NCBI RefSeq assembly: GCF_901709675.1
Contig: NC_051095.1
Location: forward strand, 1,051,001-1,115,000
Direction of reading: 5' to 3'
Source: Syngnathus acus
Taxonomy: Eukaryota > Chordata > Actinopteri > Syngnathiformes > Syngnathidae
Length of the DNA: 64,000 bases
Part shown: positions 1-14,230 of the stretch, piece by piece
Layout: the number at the start of each line of letters is the position of its first letter
How positions within the stretch are numbered: the stretch's first letter is position 1
Position numbers and translations under genes: made by a program
The notes under the pieces: model-generated
Told to the model about the DNA's origin: nothing
Database searches by the model: none
The model's input: only the letters and a program-made list of their open reading frames with translations

Positions 1-265
1 ATTCCAACCCTTTCTGCTTAAACGTTCAAACGCGTCTCATTTTTGAGTGGCTTTGAAGAGTTTGATTGGATAGAACATTTATGGACATCATATCTGCTTT
101 TGGTGCAATATATTTTAGAATATGATATATTCAAGCATTTCATTTTTTTTAGATTTTCCAATATTTAAGTGAAGTGGCTAACAAAAATGTAAAGGGGAGA
201 GAGCAACGTGTTTTTGTTTTTTTCTGGGTGGCGCTTGTGCAAAAACTTAAAGACCAAAGTCTCAC

Positions 266-467
266 CTGTGGGTCCGGTTGCCATGTACCGAGTGGCCGTG
301 CCCCCTCCTCCGTTGTGGTCATAAGGGTTGTATTTGGGCCGGAAGTCCGGCGCGGCCTTCTTGTTGGGGGCCCGGTAGGCGGGCGAGCCTGCAGAGTGGG
401 CCATCTGGGGGACGGCTCGCTCGGGACTATCCAGAGTCCGGGGTGGCAGCCAGGTAGGACCCGACAT
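266..467 (-). CDS. trip6: Thyroid hormone receptor-interacting protein 6 (TRIP6), first coding exon, partial
   Basis: The exon begins with an ATG at 467 in a good Kozak context (CCGCCATGT) and encodes MSGPTWLPP, the N-terminus of TRIP6. TRIP6 is a zyxin-family LIM adaptor of focal adhesions and nucleus; the paralogue LPP starts MSHPSWLPP. About 67 residues follow, including a PKYNPY segment shared with LPP. A donor (CACAG then GTGAG on the minus strand) ends the exon at 266 in phase 1. The acceptor lies about 10 bases before the ATG (ATCCTCAG). The three LIM domains and the rest of the gene lie beyond the left edge. The N-terminal match, not synteny, decides between TRIP6, LPP and zyxin; linkage to agfg2 agrees with TRIP6. 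Confidence 0.82.
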
Positions 468-1685
468 GGCGGGATTCTGAGGATTGACACAGAAGGGGCA
501 ACGAGTCCAGCGGAAGGGATGCGTTGCTGCTTTTTTGTTTCCCGTGGCAACGGCGGCTCAAACAATAGACTTTTGGGAGCAGGAAGGCAGCAGCCGGTCG
601 GAAAGGTTTGGGGAATTCCAGCGGCGGGCCCCCCGAAAACATTGGGCAGACGCGCGCAGCTGCAACGCTCGCACCCTGGCCGCCTGCCACCCACAATGCT
701 TATTGTCTTTGGCTGTTTACGCCACGACAGCGAGGATTTCCAAAATAGGAAATGTTGCGTAATGAAAGCACCTGGCTTAAAACAATACAATCCTTGACAA
801 CTTGCTTTGTTTTAGAGTCAAGGGTGGAGGGAAAAATTAATATGTCAGTTTGGCCTATTGAGAGAATTTAGGTCGTGGAGCTGTCATAAATCCTCATAGC
901 TAAGAGGATTATAACCATGACGTCGTGGCACATAAAAAAAATACCACAACTCGGACTGAAACTTGAAATATTAAATAGCACAAAAAGTGTCAAAGCTTTA
1001 AATTGCTATTATAAAGGACCAGTAAAAAGGTGACCTATAAATATTTGTATATTTTTGTATTACATATATATATTTTATGTGATAAACGGTGCAAAACTCG
1101 AACTAAAAACAAAATACAGGCACAAATGTCTGCACACTTCGCTGTTTCAAAGTTCTTCGCCCTAGAAAAAATATTTACTGGATCTAATCTTTGTCCAAAT
1201 GAATAGATAAAAATCAAATAGATCAGCTGGGATTTGACGGGTGACAAGCGGGCGACAGGGTGTCAAGCGAATGGGGAACTTGGGCGTTTCTTCCGTTTCT
1301 TTTCAAGTAAAATTCCATGACACGAAAAAAGCGTGAAACACCACCGAAATAAAATGCGAAGCATCGTTGTATCTGCCTCTGCCGTGTCCACAAGTATAGC
1401 AAAATGACGCTCAATTTGGAAATGTATTCGTCTCGTGCTTTTATTTTGAAGGCTTAAGCTAACGGCGTGTAGCTAGTTGTTTGTTGCGCTCTTGTCACAG
1501 ATTGTGCAAACGGCCGAAAATGGAACAACAACAATTTCTAACTAAAGAAATGTGACTCGACTCTAAAGTGATGGGCGAGGGAAAAAAAAAAACATTATTA
1601 TGCCGATGTTGCCAACCGGCTAACTTCGCAACACACGACCCGATAATAAAACAATAACAACAGTAAGGAAAGAATGATGGCTCAC

Positions 1686-1900
1686 CACCAGAAATGGCGA
1701 AGAGCGGATCGGTGCGCGGCTCCCATGAAAGCACGCAAGCGGAAAGTTGTGGCCGGCGGACAAAACGTTCTCTTTTCGGTGGGCGGGCGGGCGAGCGAGC
1801 CAGTCAGCCAGCGTCGGTAACCGACTTTAGGTTCGGCTCCGGGGAGGCCTTTCGAGTCGAGGCCACACACAGCCACCTCGCGACGCTTCCCGACGCGTGA
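1686..1900 (-). other. trip6: Probable non-coding first exon and CpG-rich start region of trip6
   Basis: The trip6 ATG exon starts with a splice acceptor, so an upstream untranslated exon is needed. On the minus strand a donor (TGGTG then GTGAG) lies at about 1686, next to a GC- and CpG-rich block reaching about 1950. The 5' end is a guess. The intron between 468 and 1685 shows no other coding signal. Confidence 0.45.
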
Positions 1901-1905
1901 CGTCA
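1898..1905. promoter_or_regulatory. Consensus cAMP response element (TGACGTCA) at the trip6 start region
   Basis: The perfect palindromic CRE/ATF octamer TGACGTCA sits in the CpG-rich block upstream of the inferred trip6 first exon. Position and consensus match suggest a CREB/ATF-type promoter site. There is no functional evidence. Confidence 0.45.
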
Positions 1906-1989
1906 GCGAGCGTACAACGACGTGCTCGCACCCGCTTTGCGAGGTGGGCGCGTGACCGGGAAAAGTTCCCAAAATAGAAACCAACTTAG

Positions 1990-4520
1990 ACGAGGGGACA
2001 CTACCCGAGTCAACGTGGAATCTTAAAGCTTTAGAGTTCAGGGGAAAAAGTTGTACGGATTTGAATCAAACATATTTTCAAGATAAAGTCAGAACATCAT
2101 GAGGATAAATTCATATCTTTTCTCAAAAAATGGACTCGTATTAGCCAACACAAGAATGGGAACAAATTGTAAGATTCTGAAAAATGTGCTTTTTTTTCCC
2201 CTCTCAAGGATGTCCCATTTATTAATCTCATATTACAACTGTCATCTGGAAAATGTAAAACCTGCTCTTGCGATATTCTCTGACTTAACTCTCCCACTAT
2301 TTGGACTTTTTTCTGGTTGTGCATCTTTTGATTTGTAGTCCCACGCGATCAAAGTTGGTGCCTCGTTGGCGTATTGGCAGGGCCTCGGCAGAAAGCGAGA
2401 CAAAGAAAGACCTCCCCCCCCCCACGCCACTTCCTCCCCCATCCGGTAGCCGCTTGTCCTTATATGTCCATGCCGACGGCAAATCATAGGAAGTCTTTGT
2501 TTTTGTCAACACGTTGGCATCGGCTTGGGGGATTCGGGTCAACGTTGGGGCTAGAGAACACTGACCCATATGTGAAGGCGAGGAAGTCCCCCCCCCCCCC
2601 CCACACACACACACACAGCTTTGCCAACGGGACAGACTGGATGGCTTCCGCCCATTGGAGAAGCCGTTTAGTAATGGTCTCACTTTTCCTCAAAGACCCC
2701 CCTCGGACTCATCCGTTGTTCTCACAATGCCCGGAAGCGGCCCAGACCACCTCTGTTTTCTTGATCCCTGTTTTCCCCCCCATCAGGGATGTCATGACAA
2801 ATAAGAAATAAAGGTCTGAAAAATAGCCGGGGGGGGGGGCTCGAGCCAAAATGCGAATCTCTCAAGCCACAACAGTCGGCATTTCAAATCAATGACCTTC
2901 AATGGTTTTTGAGAATGAAACCGAATTTTTGCGATGAGGAGGCACTTTCTTTCTCACGTGCCGCGTATCTTTGAACTCTGCCAGCATGAGGTAACGTGCC
3001 GCCATTTTGTTTTGTTTTTTATATGAAGGCCCCTCATCGCCTTTTTTCTTCCCTGGTCTCCTGCCTCCTTTATTATTGACGGATGTCCTGCGCAGGCGTT
3101 TTCATCCATGTCTCTCAGCAGCTTTGCAGGATGCATTCAAAAGTGTGTGTGTTGTGATGGGGGGAGCAGGACGGAGGGGAGGGGGGGGGGGGGGGTTTCC
3201 TTCACATCTGTTGGCTTCATTTCGCTCCAAGTTTGTTTTCCACCATCAAGGGGAAGGTGTCCCCCATCTATCTCCAAGCGACGACGGTGTTGTCTCGCTT
3301 CCTTCCTCTTTGTCCTCATAACACTTGCACCTCACTAAACACTCTACAAAAAGAGTGCTCATGATGTGCAGCATTAACGATGACGCTGACGCTCCTTTTC
3401 TTCTTTGGCCCCAAAATCCATGGCGACTTGATTGAAATGCGTCTTTGTTTTGAGGTTGTTTTTTACCCTAATTGCTTACGTGCAGAGAAAACATTTGACA
3501 ATATTTGATCAAATTCCTTGAAATGGTACTTTGAAAAACGTTGCTCTTAAACTGTTGGACACACTCGCGCGCTTGTTCTCAAAATGGCCAACCGCGCCCC
3601 AAAAAAAGAAAGAATATTTCGATCATCGGTCGAGACCGGCGTAACTCTCCGACGGCTTCCTGCTTATCCGGCCAGTGATGACCGGGTCCCTCGCCTTGGC
3701 CTTGCAGCCGCAACCCCTGTGGGGAGTCCGCTCCCTCGTGCTCGTCGGAACCAACGATTTTCGCCATGCTAGCCCCGTGGTGACCATCTGCACGTGCCCC
3801 GACTGGGTGCCCAGGACGCTGCTCACACGTTTGCCTGCTTTGTGATGTTTTCACCGATTCGCGACCACGGTCCATTGGGCGCCGTTGTACTGGACTGCCC
3901 TGTCGACGGACCCCGTGGAGGCTATTTTGTGTGTTTTGGGGTGTTCTCTTGTATTGAGGGGTGCTGGTTGGCCGCTGTTCCTTTTTTCCTTTGTCTTTTA
4001 GCTTTATTTGCTTTGATGGCTTTTATTTTGTGCGCTTTCTGACTTTCTTTGTGGCGCCGTTGTGTGGCAGCCTTGTTGAGTTGCGCTCATGCCATCTGTG
4101 TGTCTTTTGTATACCCACTCTGTGGTATGGATACTGCTGGGGCCTGAATTTCCCCACCGCTGGGGATCAATAAATATTCAATCCATCAATTATAAGGGTA
4201 AACATGAAATCTCTTGTTTTTGTAACGAATCTATACTTCATAATTGGTAGATCATTTGGACAACAATATAAATATTTTTCTTCCTCCCTTCCGGCGACGT
4301 GATGGTCGGTGATATTTTCTGGCTTGTCTCCAGACAATCGGCGAATCCTCCTCGATTTTTTTTTCTTTTTTTTGTTTTCCAAACGGGACACCACGAGCCT
4401 TTTCCTGTGCTCAGCGCGACGGGGGTTTCGACAAACTACTAGCCCACTAAAAATACTGGGCCAGGAGGCCTTTTCCTGCGCGTGGGCCATTGAGGAAGAA
4501 GGAAGTGGCAGAAGGCGGGT
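1990..4520. other. Intergenic region between trip6 and bcl6b
   Basis: The two genes are divergently transcribed. I see no convincing exon here. The stretch holds a C run running into a short (CA)n at 2587-2617, a G run at 3180-3196, and the tail of a retroposon ending near 4195. Open frames here are short, have unusual composition and lack splice support. Confidence 0.5.
4050..4195 (+). mobile_element. 3' end of a non-LTR retroposon (LINE- or SINE-type tail)
   Basis: The sequence ends with TGAATTTCCCC, then GGGATCAATAAATATTC and short ATC-type iterations. This is the characteristic 3' terminus of common fish LINE/SINE families, which end with GGGATCAATAAA and a short repeat. The GC-rich sequence back to about 3590 may belong to the same insertion, but I cannot place its 5' end or assign a family. 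Confidence 0.5.
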
Positions 4521-4529
4521 GGGCGACAT

Positions 4530-4592
4530 TATAAAGAGCGGTCCTCCCCGCCGCCCCCCCCACACGAACTCTTGTCGCCAGTGGAAGTGGAG
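4530..4592 (+). promoter_or_regulatory. bcl6b: bcl6b promoter: TATA box and short non-coding exon 1
   Basis: TATAAA at 4530-4535 lies about 30 bases before a probable start near 4560. A donor (GGAG then GTGAGCT) at 4592/4593 would end a roughly 33-nt untranslated exon, which splices to the acceptor TTTGCAG ending at 5067, five bases before the bcl6b ATG. The TATA-to-donor geometry is seen directly; its use is inferred. Confidence 0.5.
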
Positions 4593-5072
4593 GTGAGCTC
4601 GGTCCCACTTTCTCTTTTGCGCGGAGGAGCCTGAGGCGAAGGGCTTGAGGTCTGCGCGGGGGGCACTTCGGTTCTCGTCCCTGCTGGTCGGGGTGAGTCG
4701 AGGACAGCCAAAAAAAAAAAAAAGGCCAAAATGAAAATTGAGATTACATTTGAGTTTTTCTTTCCAGGTACGAGTAGGGAGCTGGTCTCGCCTAACACAT
4801 GTGTCTGGCACACTTGTGTTTATTTATTCTCGCACATATCTGTAAGTACTTTATTTTGGAGAGGAAAATTAAAAAAAAAAAAAAATCCCACAATACCAAT
4901 CAGTTTTTATCAAACAGAAATGTAAAATTCCTCTAAATATGGGAACATTTACAAACAAAAACATACGCTATGATTGGAGAGCACGTGATAGCGAAATAGT
5001 AGTTGAATTGTACCGCAAATTCCTTTCAGCGCCTTGTACCATTGTATTTTTTCTTCTTTTTTTGCAGAGAGG

Positions 5073-7897
<2,825 letters not shown>

Positions 7898-9200
7898 AAA
7901 AAAAAAAAAAAAGGCTGAACGACACTAACTTTTTCTGAATGGTATATTTGTCACTGGTTGCGAGAGGTGGTTTAGCTGTCTGTAAAAAAACAAATCCTCA
8001 CACTCGCCGAGCTTGCATTTGAGAGTAGAGCGGTAAAAAAGTTGGATTAGAGTGTAACCGAAAGTGTGTTTGTAAGTTTGTGAAGAGTTTGAGAGGAAGT
8101 CCTGCCAAAGAGAGGTTTTGTAAAGTTTGAGTATGTTCAGTGAACCCTTACCATTCGACAACTTCAAACAAAGATATTGACAATCAAGCATAAAAATGGT
8201 TTTGCAATTTTTGAATCCAATTTTTTAAGCTTAAATAATGAAGGACAAAGTATGTTCAGGCACAAAATGGTGAGGGTTCACTTCAGGTGGTTGAAGGAAG
8301 TTTGAACAGTACGTGTGGACGTTTGAGCTCATTCATTTAAAACGTACTTTGAATGACAATTGTGTTGTTTCTTGCTTCTAAGTTTTGCATTGAACTTCGC
8401 ACGTGAGAGGCCTGGCGCCTTGCGTGCTCTCTGAAATAATTTATGCATCTATACCCACTTGAGAAAGTCCAAGCGGGCAAAGGACTTTTGCGGATATATA
8501 ACCGTACAAATTGTCTCCAAGAGAGTCGGGAATTATTGGATGATTCATTTGCAGGTCAAAGATGCTTTTGTGTTATTTCAATTAAACTGCAGCCTTGATA
8601 TCATGTCTCTTTATTTCTTAGAATTGACACAATACATACTTGTTTCGTTTTCACGGAATGTCATTGTTGTATTTTAATTCAAGAGGACAGATTTTTTTAA
8701 ATAAAAACAAAATTCAAGATACTATTAAGGGGGTGGGGCATAATCAAGTAAATTGGCCTTATTCTCTCGATATGTCAAAGTTCCACATGACTGTCACATC
8801 ATATCTGCTGCCATATGGAAACGATGAAAAAATTGCTGGCACTTGTTTCCTGCTTGACCCTCACACTGTTGCCATAGCTGGTGTTTCCTGCGGGGCGGGG
8901 CGGGGCGGGGGCTGAACTCTCTCACCCTCTGTCACCTGACGCAACATGAATTATGACGATAAGCAAACCCGGGCGTAGGTGTGTGTGTGTGTGTGTGTGT
9001 GTGTGGGGGGGGGGCGTGTCTGTCCCAGCTGACAACAACTTCAGCAAATCAACTTTGACGTTTTCTTGTTAAAATGCAAGCTGCCCCGTCCTTTATTACC
9101 CCGATAAGTCATTTATTGCGTTATTTTTAAAATTGTGTTCACAGTTGATTTGTTACCTGACCGAAAAAAAAAAAAGCCGGTTGGTGCTTTCGAGTTCCAT
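7898..9200 (+). other. bcl6b 3' untranslated region and intergenic spacer to slc16a13
   Basis: No further exon is visible. A candidate bcl6b poly(A) signal (AATAAA) lies near 8700 in an A-rich run. A GC-box cluster at 8890-8912 and a (GT)n run ending in G at about 8979-9015 precede the slc16a13 first exon. Confidence 0.5.
8890..8912 (+). promoter_or_regulatory. GC-box cluster upstream of slc16a13
   Basis: Tandem GGGGC units (GCGGGGCGGGGCGGGGCGGG) give overlapping SP1/KLF sites about 300 bases before the inferred slc16a13 first exon. The same G-tracts could form a G-quadruplex. This is inferred from sequence only. Confidence 0.4.
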
Positions 9201-9214
9201 TTAAAAGGCAGGCC

Positions 9215-9346
9215 TTCGCAACACACACGCGTCCAGAGGAACACTAGCCGCCGGGTCGGTTCTGTGCTTTGACTTCATCGACTTGCTCCGAAGTCGATGA
9301 GAACATGACCAGAATGATAATACAGAGAAGGTTCCAAGTACAAGAG
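9215..9346 (+). other. slc16a13: slc16a13 non-coding first exon with a stem-loop
   Basis: A strong donor (CAAGAG then GTAAGTCA) at 9346/9347 and an acceptor (GTCTCCAG) at 10164, just before the coding start, define this exon. The 5' end is approximate; an AT-rich CATTTAAAAG near 9199 could be the TATA element. The exon contains a perfect 10-bp hairpin at 9275-9300 and an upstream ATG at 9305 in good context. Confidence 0.55.
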
Positions 9347-10175
9347 GTAAGTCAAGTGTTACTGGCAGGTTAGCATTATTTAACAGGTTCTTCGCGAGCG
9401 TAACATATGTACATTTTACGGCTACTGCTACGGTACAAGAATAACTCTTTTAAATCAAGGGGTGTTGTTGGATGAGTAAATTGTGTGTTAGTCTTGTTTG
9501 TGCCGTTATTTTTATTTCGTCTTTCGGGGAATTTAGTTTGTCGCTAATGCGCATGCGTTACGACACGTAATTTACGTAGACGTGTGCTTTGGTTATGCTT
9601 TGACGTGCTCCGTTGGCGTAAAGCGCAAGACTTCGTAAATTCATTTTTTGTGTGTTTTTTTTTTTTTAATGAATTTATTTTTTAAACTTGATGTATACAC
9701 GTGAATCTTTTTGTTTATATTCCTAAAGAATTAAAAAAGCTTGCAAATCCTAATTGAACAAAAAAAAAAAAGTGTGTTCTTCAGCTTCAGCTCCATTGAA
9801 CCTCACTTCAAGAAGAGCCAGGTGCCTCCCACATGTTTTGCAGTGCACTCCTCCTTCAGCAGGTGGGTCACCTCCTTTTTCACAGCACATCGAAAAGTGT
9901 GACTTTGTGAAATTTCCAATCCTTCCATCACAATGTAGCTTGAATGCTATAATTTTCCAAAATGAAAGTTGATGGTTGCGTTTTTTTTTTTTTTTTTTTG
10001 GTGGGGATTTCTTTCCCCTTGTCAAACAATCTAGTTGCCTTCCACAGTGAAGACTTTTACAAGTTGTTCATGATTAACCCACCAATGTTTTAAGGAGCCC
10101 CAGCCAAAGCAAGTTAATGATTACGCTTTACCTGTTACCATTTGCCGACATACTTTGTCTCCAGATCCCTCAGCG

Positions 10176-12234
10176 ATGGCCGGCGTCCAACCTGGAGCGG
10201 AGAGCCGGCGCAGCGGCGAAGCTGAGGAGCCCGACGGGGGCTGGAGCTGGGTGCTGGTGGGGGCCCTTTTCGTCAGCACCAGCCTGGTGTTCGGGCTCAT
10301 GCGCGGCTTGGGCATCTTTTTTGTGGAGTTTGTGCAGTACTTTGAGGAGAGCGCTCAAGCCATCTCGTGGATCGCCTCCACCGGTCTGGCGGCGCAGCAG
10401 TTCTTCAGTGAGTAACCCTAACCCTTCGTCCTGCCAGAGGAAGTTAGGCAGTTAGTTAGCGTGTTGTTGTGTGGCAGGCCCCCTGGGCGCGGCTTTATCC
10501 AACGCCTACGACACGCGGCCGGTGGTGATGGCGGGAGGCTGCCTGGCTGGGCTGGGCTTGATTCTGGCCTCGCGGGCCACCTGTTTGCTTCACCTCTACC
10601 TCACCATGGGCCTCCTGACTGGTACGTCATCGCACGGGGCCACAAGTCTGGATTACTGGCCACACACTAATACTGTCCGTTTGGACAGGTTTGGGCTGGG
10701 GCCTGGTTTTCACACCCATGGTGGCCACGGTCATGGCGAGCTTCCGCCAGCGGCGCAGCTTTGCCCTGGGGCTGGCCTTCTCCAGCATCGGCCTGGCGTC
10801 GTTCACCTTCAACCCGCTCTTTCAGTACCTGGTGGAGACGTACGCCTGGCGCGGGGCCTTGCTCATCCTGGGCGGGCTCAGCTTCAACATCGTGCCGTGC
10901 GGGGCGTGCATTCGGCCACGGCGGCGGCCTAAGGGACCGGCAAAGGTCAAGGTGGGGTCAAATACACAGCCCGTTGCCCGCTATTGTCTTGCTTTGGCGC
11001 CATCTTGTGGCATCTTGGTAACCAAGGAACTCCGTTGTCGTATAATGGGGAACTTCATTGAGAACCACGCTAAAGTTGGCATATTTGCTTTGACTTTGCA
11101 AATTAGAATCGTTTCAAATTTGCCTCGGCTGTCTAAGTCAAGGTTGAGTAAATGTTTTCCAAGTCCGGACTTTCCTGTCTTCCAGGCGGCTACGGAGAGC
11201 GGGCAGTCATGCGGCGGCGCCTTGCGGCAAGTGGCCTCCTACTTGGAGCTGTCGCTGCTGTGCGAGAGGCCTTACGTCACCTACACTTTAGCCATCAGCC
11301 TCCTCAACGTGGGCTACTTTGTGCCTTACGTCCACCTGGTGGCCCACAGCCGACACGCCGGCTTCTCCGAGTACCAGGCCGCCTTCGTCATGTCCGCCGC
11401 CGGCGTGACCGACATCCTGGGCCGCGTGGCCTCGGGCTGGTTCTCGGACCGGGGCCACTTTCGCCTCATCCACCTACTGAGCGCTTGGACCACGCTGGCC
11501 GGGTTGTCCATCATGCTGTTGCCCGTCAGCTCCATGCGGGGCTCCTACGCCGCCCTGGTGGCCGTCAGCCTCTTCTACGGCTTCTCATCGGGGGCGCTGA
11601 CCTCGCTGGCCTTCACGGTGGTGCCGACGGTGGTCAGCGCCGAGCGCGTGATGGGGGCGCTCGGGCTGTTGCAGCTTATCGAGAGTTGTGCGGGACTGCT
11701 GGGATCACCTCTGTCAGGTAGGAGCAACCACCCTGCATAGAGCCAACTATTTCTCGCTCCACTTTTATTTGCCAGTTGACGAACTGAATGTAGCATTTCA
11801 GCTAAATGCGTAACTGAGAGCTAAGTGAGTCAATTACAAAGTCAGCAGTGGATCGAATTATTCTACAATGTATGGCTTCCCCATGTCAGTTTGACATGTC
11901 ATGACCTAAAAACAAACAAACAAAACTCTGTGGTTGTCAAACATTGACCCAAAGTTATTTGCCCATAGCGCTTTTGCGTTACTCAAGCGTGGCTTGTCTG
12001 GCCCCTCCAGGGCTGCTCCGAGACGTCACGGGCAACTACATGGCCTCCTTTGTGGTGTCGGGTGCCTTCTTCCTCCTCAGCACTCTGACCATGGCCACGT
12101 TGCCCCACTACTTCGCCCGCACGGATCCGCCGCTGCTGCCGGTTATGCCGCCAATGGTGCCAAACGCCGAGACGCAAAGTCCCAGCTCGGAGACTGAGCC
12201 GATGAATGAGTCTCCCGGTGACACCAATCACTGA
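10176..12234 (+). CDS. slc16a13: Monocarboxylate transporter 13 (SLC16A13-type), major facilitator superfamily
   Basis: Five coding exons: 10176-10407, 10478-10621, 10689-10945 (or 10951), 11186-11717 and 12011-12234, in phase, giving about 462 aa (human SLC16A13 about 426, from memory). The start has G at -3 and +4. The MCT signature DGGWSW begins TM1, followed by [10 protein letters not shown], an [20 protein letters not shown] segment, a loop after helix 6, and the second six-helix half with [11 protein letters not shown]. The C-terminal segment after [17 protein letters not shown] is soluble. The family moves short monocarboxylates with protons across the plasma membrane; the substrate of this member cannot be read from sequence. 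Position directly after bcl6b matches the human order BCL6B-SLC16A13. SLC16A11 is the closest alternative. Confidence 0.88.
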
Positions 12235-12689
12235 GGGGCCTGTGTGTATATATGTATGTGTGTGTGTGTGTGTATATATTATACACACAACCACTCCTCG
12301 AAAAAAAAAAAAAAAAAAAGAATACGGGTTAAAGGTCAAAGTGAAGCTTATCCTGTTGCCTTTAAGTTCATCCTGTGATTTCAGACCAAACTTTTTGCCA
12401 GGAGTGAACATGAGGAGGGCAAATGATTTACATTTGTACATTGCCACTGAAATGAAGTGTTTTTCCAATTCCATGTAAACTGTGAATCTATTGAAGATGG
12501 TAGCAGCATACTCCACTGGTGTTAAATTGACGTGCCCAAAAAAGTAGTCACAACGATAATCATAAGAATGAGCTTTAGCCACGTCCCTCACACTCAGGAG
12601 TACAGGACCGCTGTTACTTAAGTGCCTTCCCCCCCCCCCCCCCCCCCGAGACAATAATTGTGTCTTTATTTTGTAGTTATGAGGAAAAT

Positions 12690-12695
12690 AATAAA
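12690..12695 (+). terminator. slc16a13: slc16a13 poly(A) signal
   Basis: AATAAA lies 456 bases after the slc16a13 stop codon, in an AT-rich context with T/G-rich sequence downstream. The 3'UTR also holds a (GT)n/ATATA hairpin at 12268-12288, an A run at 12301-12319 and a C run at about 12630-12647. Confidence 0.55.
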
Positions 12696-12699
12696 TGCT

Positions 12700-14060
12700 G
12701 GTTACTTGATTACTTGGTTGGATCATTCACCCGCGCACCCCTTTGCTTTGGCTTCCTGAACTTTGCTGACACTATTTTGGAAGAACTTGTGTAGGACTTC
12801 GAAGTGATGTGCGATTAGCGTTCCTGAGCAAGAGAAATGCTCATCACATCTTTGTTTTTTAAACTTGATTAAACTGTGAAGAAGAAGAAAAGAGAAATCA
12901 AGCGAAGAGATACAAAGTGAATGCAAAATATGCCTCTTTTGTGCCGTGTGACGTGTCTGAACGCGGAATGATTCTCGTTCGTTGAGGGAAAGACGGAGAG
13001 TTAAATGATGACAAATCGCGCCCTCTGGTGGAGGAGACTCGAACTGACAGCAGGCTGCTGCTATTGAGAAGATGAGAAACGGCTGGCACATCCCGAAATG
13101 TTTGTATTTCTGTGCTTATGCGACTGAGTGAGCGAACAGTTTGATGGCTTAGTTCGGCTAGCTAGTACATTGTCACCATCCATCACCATTTCATTTCAAG
13201 CACTGTTAAGACTGGAAAAAAATACTGAGAAAATAGTGCACGGCCTTTGTTGATTTGTTTTTGCCTCGGACTTCAAATTCAAAGTCTGCTTTGTCAATTT
13301 CTTCACATGTCAAGACACAAAGAAACAGAAATTACGTTCCCACTATCCCACGGTGACAAGACATAGTAAACAACACAAAAAAATAAAAACAAGAAGGCAC
13401 AAAATGAATAAATAAGAGTGATGAATAAATAATAAACAACGGCATTGCGGGCCGCCGTTTCAACAGATGGAGACGAGCAGAGATTGAATGGCCCGCCGCC
13501 GCCTCCACAGCGATTCATGGAAGAAACTTCCTGAGAAGATCGAATGGCCCGCCGCCACCATGGAAGAAAAACTCTTGCAAGCGCTTTGCAATCAGACAGG
13601 TGGCATTTTTCTATCCAACTTTGTTGCATGAGACTTTTTTTTGGGTCTTTTTTGCCCAGAGACAGGTGGGAGTTTGGTTTCAAACGTTCTTGCATGCGCT
13701 TTTCAATCAAATTTGGTCTTTTTTGCCAAACGACAGGTGGCATTTTTGGATCCAACTTTCTTGCATGCGCTCTTCCATCAAACGGAAGGGACTTTTTCTC
13801 CTTTGCAGCCTGCTCCACATATCGTACTGTACGTTTCAGCCACTCACTCACACGTGATGGCAAAATTCAAGTCGCTGCTTTGCGTCCCCTCGCCACCACC
13901 GCTAGAGGGCGGCGGAGCACATTGACGCTGGCTCAGCGCTTCAATTCACAAACCCATGTTAGAAAGACAAAAAATAAAAATCCCCCAACTGTCGCCCTAG
14001 GCAATGGGCCCAGTCTGCCTTGTGGTAGAGCCGCCCTCGTCAACGCCCCAGTGTAAACTA
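12700..14060. other. Spacer between the convergent slc16a13 and acap1 genes
   Basis: This spacer between two converging 3' ends shows no exon. It contains a three-copy tandem repeat (13595-13790) and two copies of GAATGGCCCGCCGCC near 13487 and 13541. Its open frames are low-complexity or repeat-derived. Confidence 0.5.
13595..13795 (+). repeat. Tandem repeat, about 68-bp period
   Basis: Three copies start with GACAGGTGG at 13595, 13661 and 13732. Each continues through a T-rich stretch to TTGCATG and a CATCAA/AATCAA motif. The copies are diverged by substitutions and small indels. Confidence 0.7.
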
Positions 14061-14074
14061 GCAAGGACTCACAT

Positions 14075-14102
14075 CAAATAAAATGCATTTATTTGATCTG
14101 CA
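14075..14102 (-). terminator. acap1: acap1 poly(A) signal in a near-perfect palindrome
   Basis: On the minus strand AATAAA (plus-strand TTTATT at 14088-14093) lies about 140 bases after the acap1 stop. The surrounding sequence is a near-perfect inverted repeat (ATCAAATAAA ... TTTATTTGAT), so AATAAA appears on both strands within 20 bases. Confidence 0.6.
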
Positions 14103-14230
14103 TTTGTTGGACAAAAGACAGTTCTGTCCGAAGAAGTTTCAACATTTTCAAATCGAATTATTCCAAAATATCCCCGTGGCGACAAGACAGAAGCAAGCAT
14201 TTGCCCTAAATAGTTGACGCTTTTTTTCTT

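Noticed and set aside
149-797. Long frames on both strands over the trip6 region (about 200 aa each)
   Set aside because: They overlap the trip6 first coding exon and its GC-rich intron in other frames and resemble no protein; the MSGPTWLPP frame is the real one.
2297-2811. Pro- and Gly-rich frames on both strands near 2.4-2.8 kb
   Set aside because: They arise from C/G runs and (CA)n; there is no splice-site support and no family resemblance.
11983-12726. 247-aa minus-strand frame over the slc16a13 3' end
   Set aside because: It runs through (GT)n, poly(A) and poly(C) tracts and opposite the last slc16a13 exon; it has no recognisable motif.
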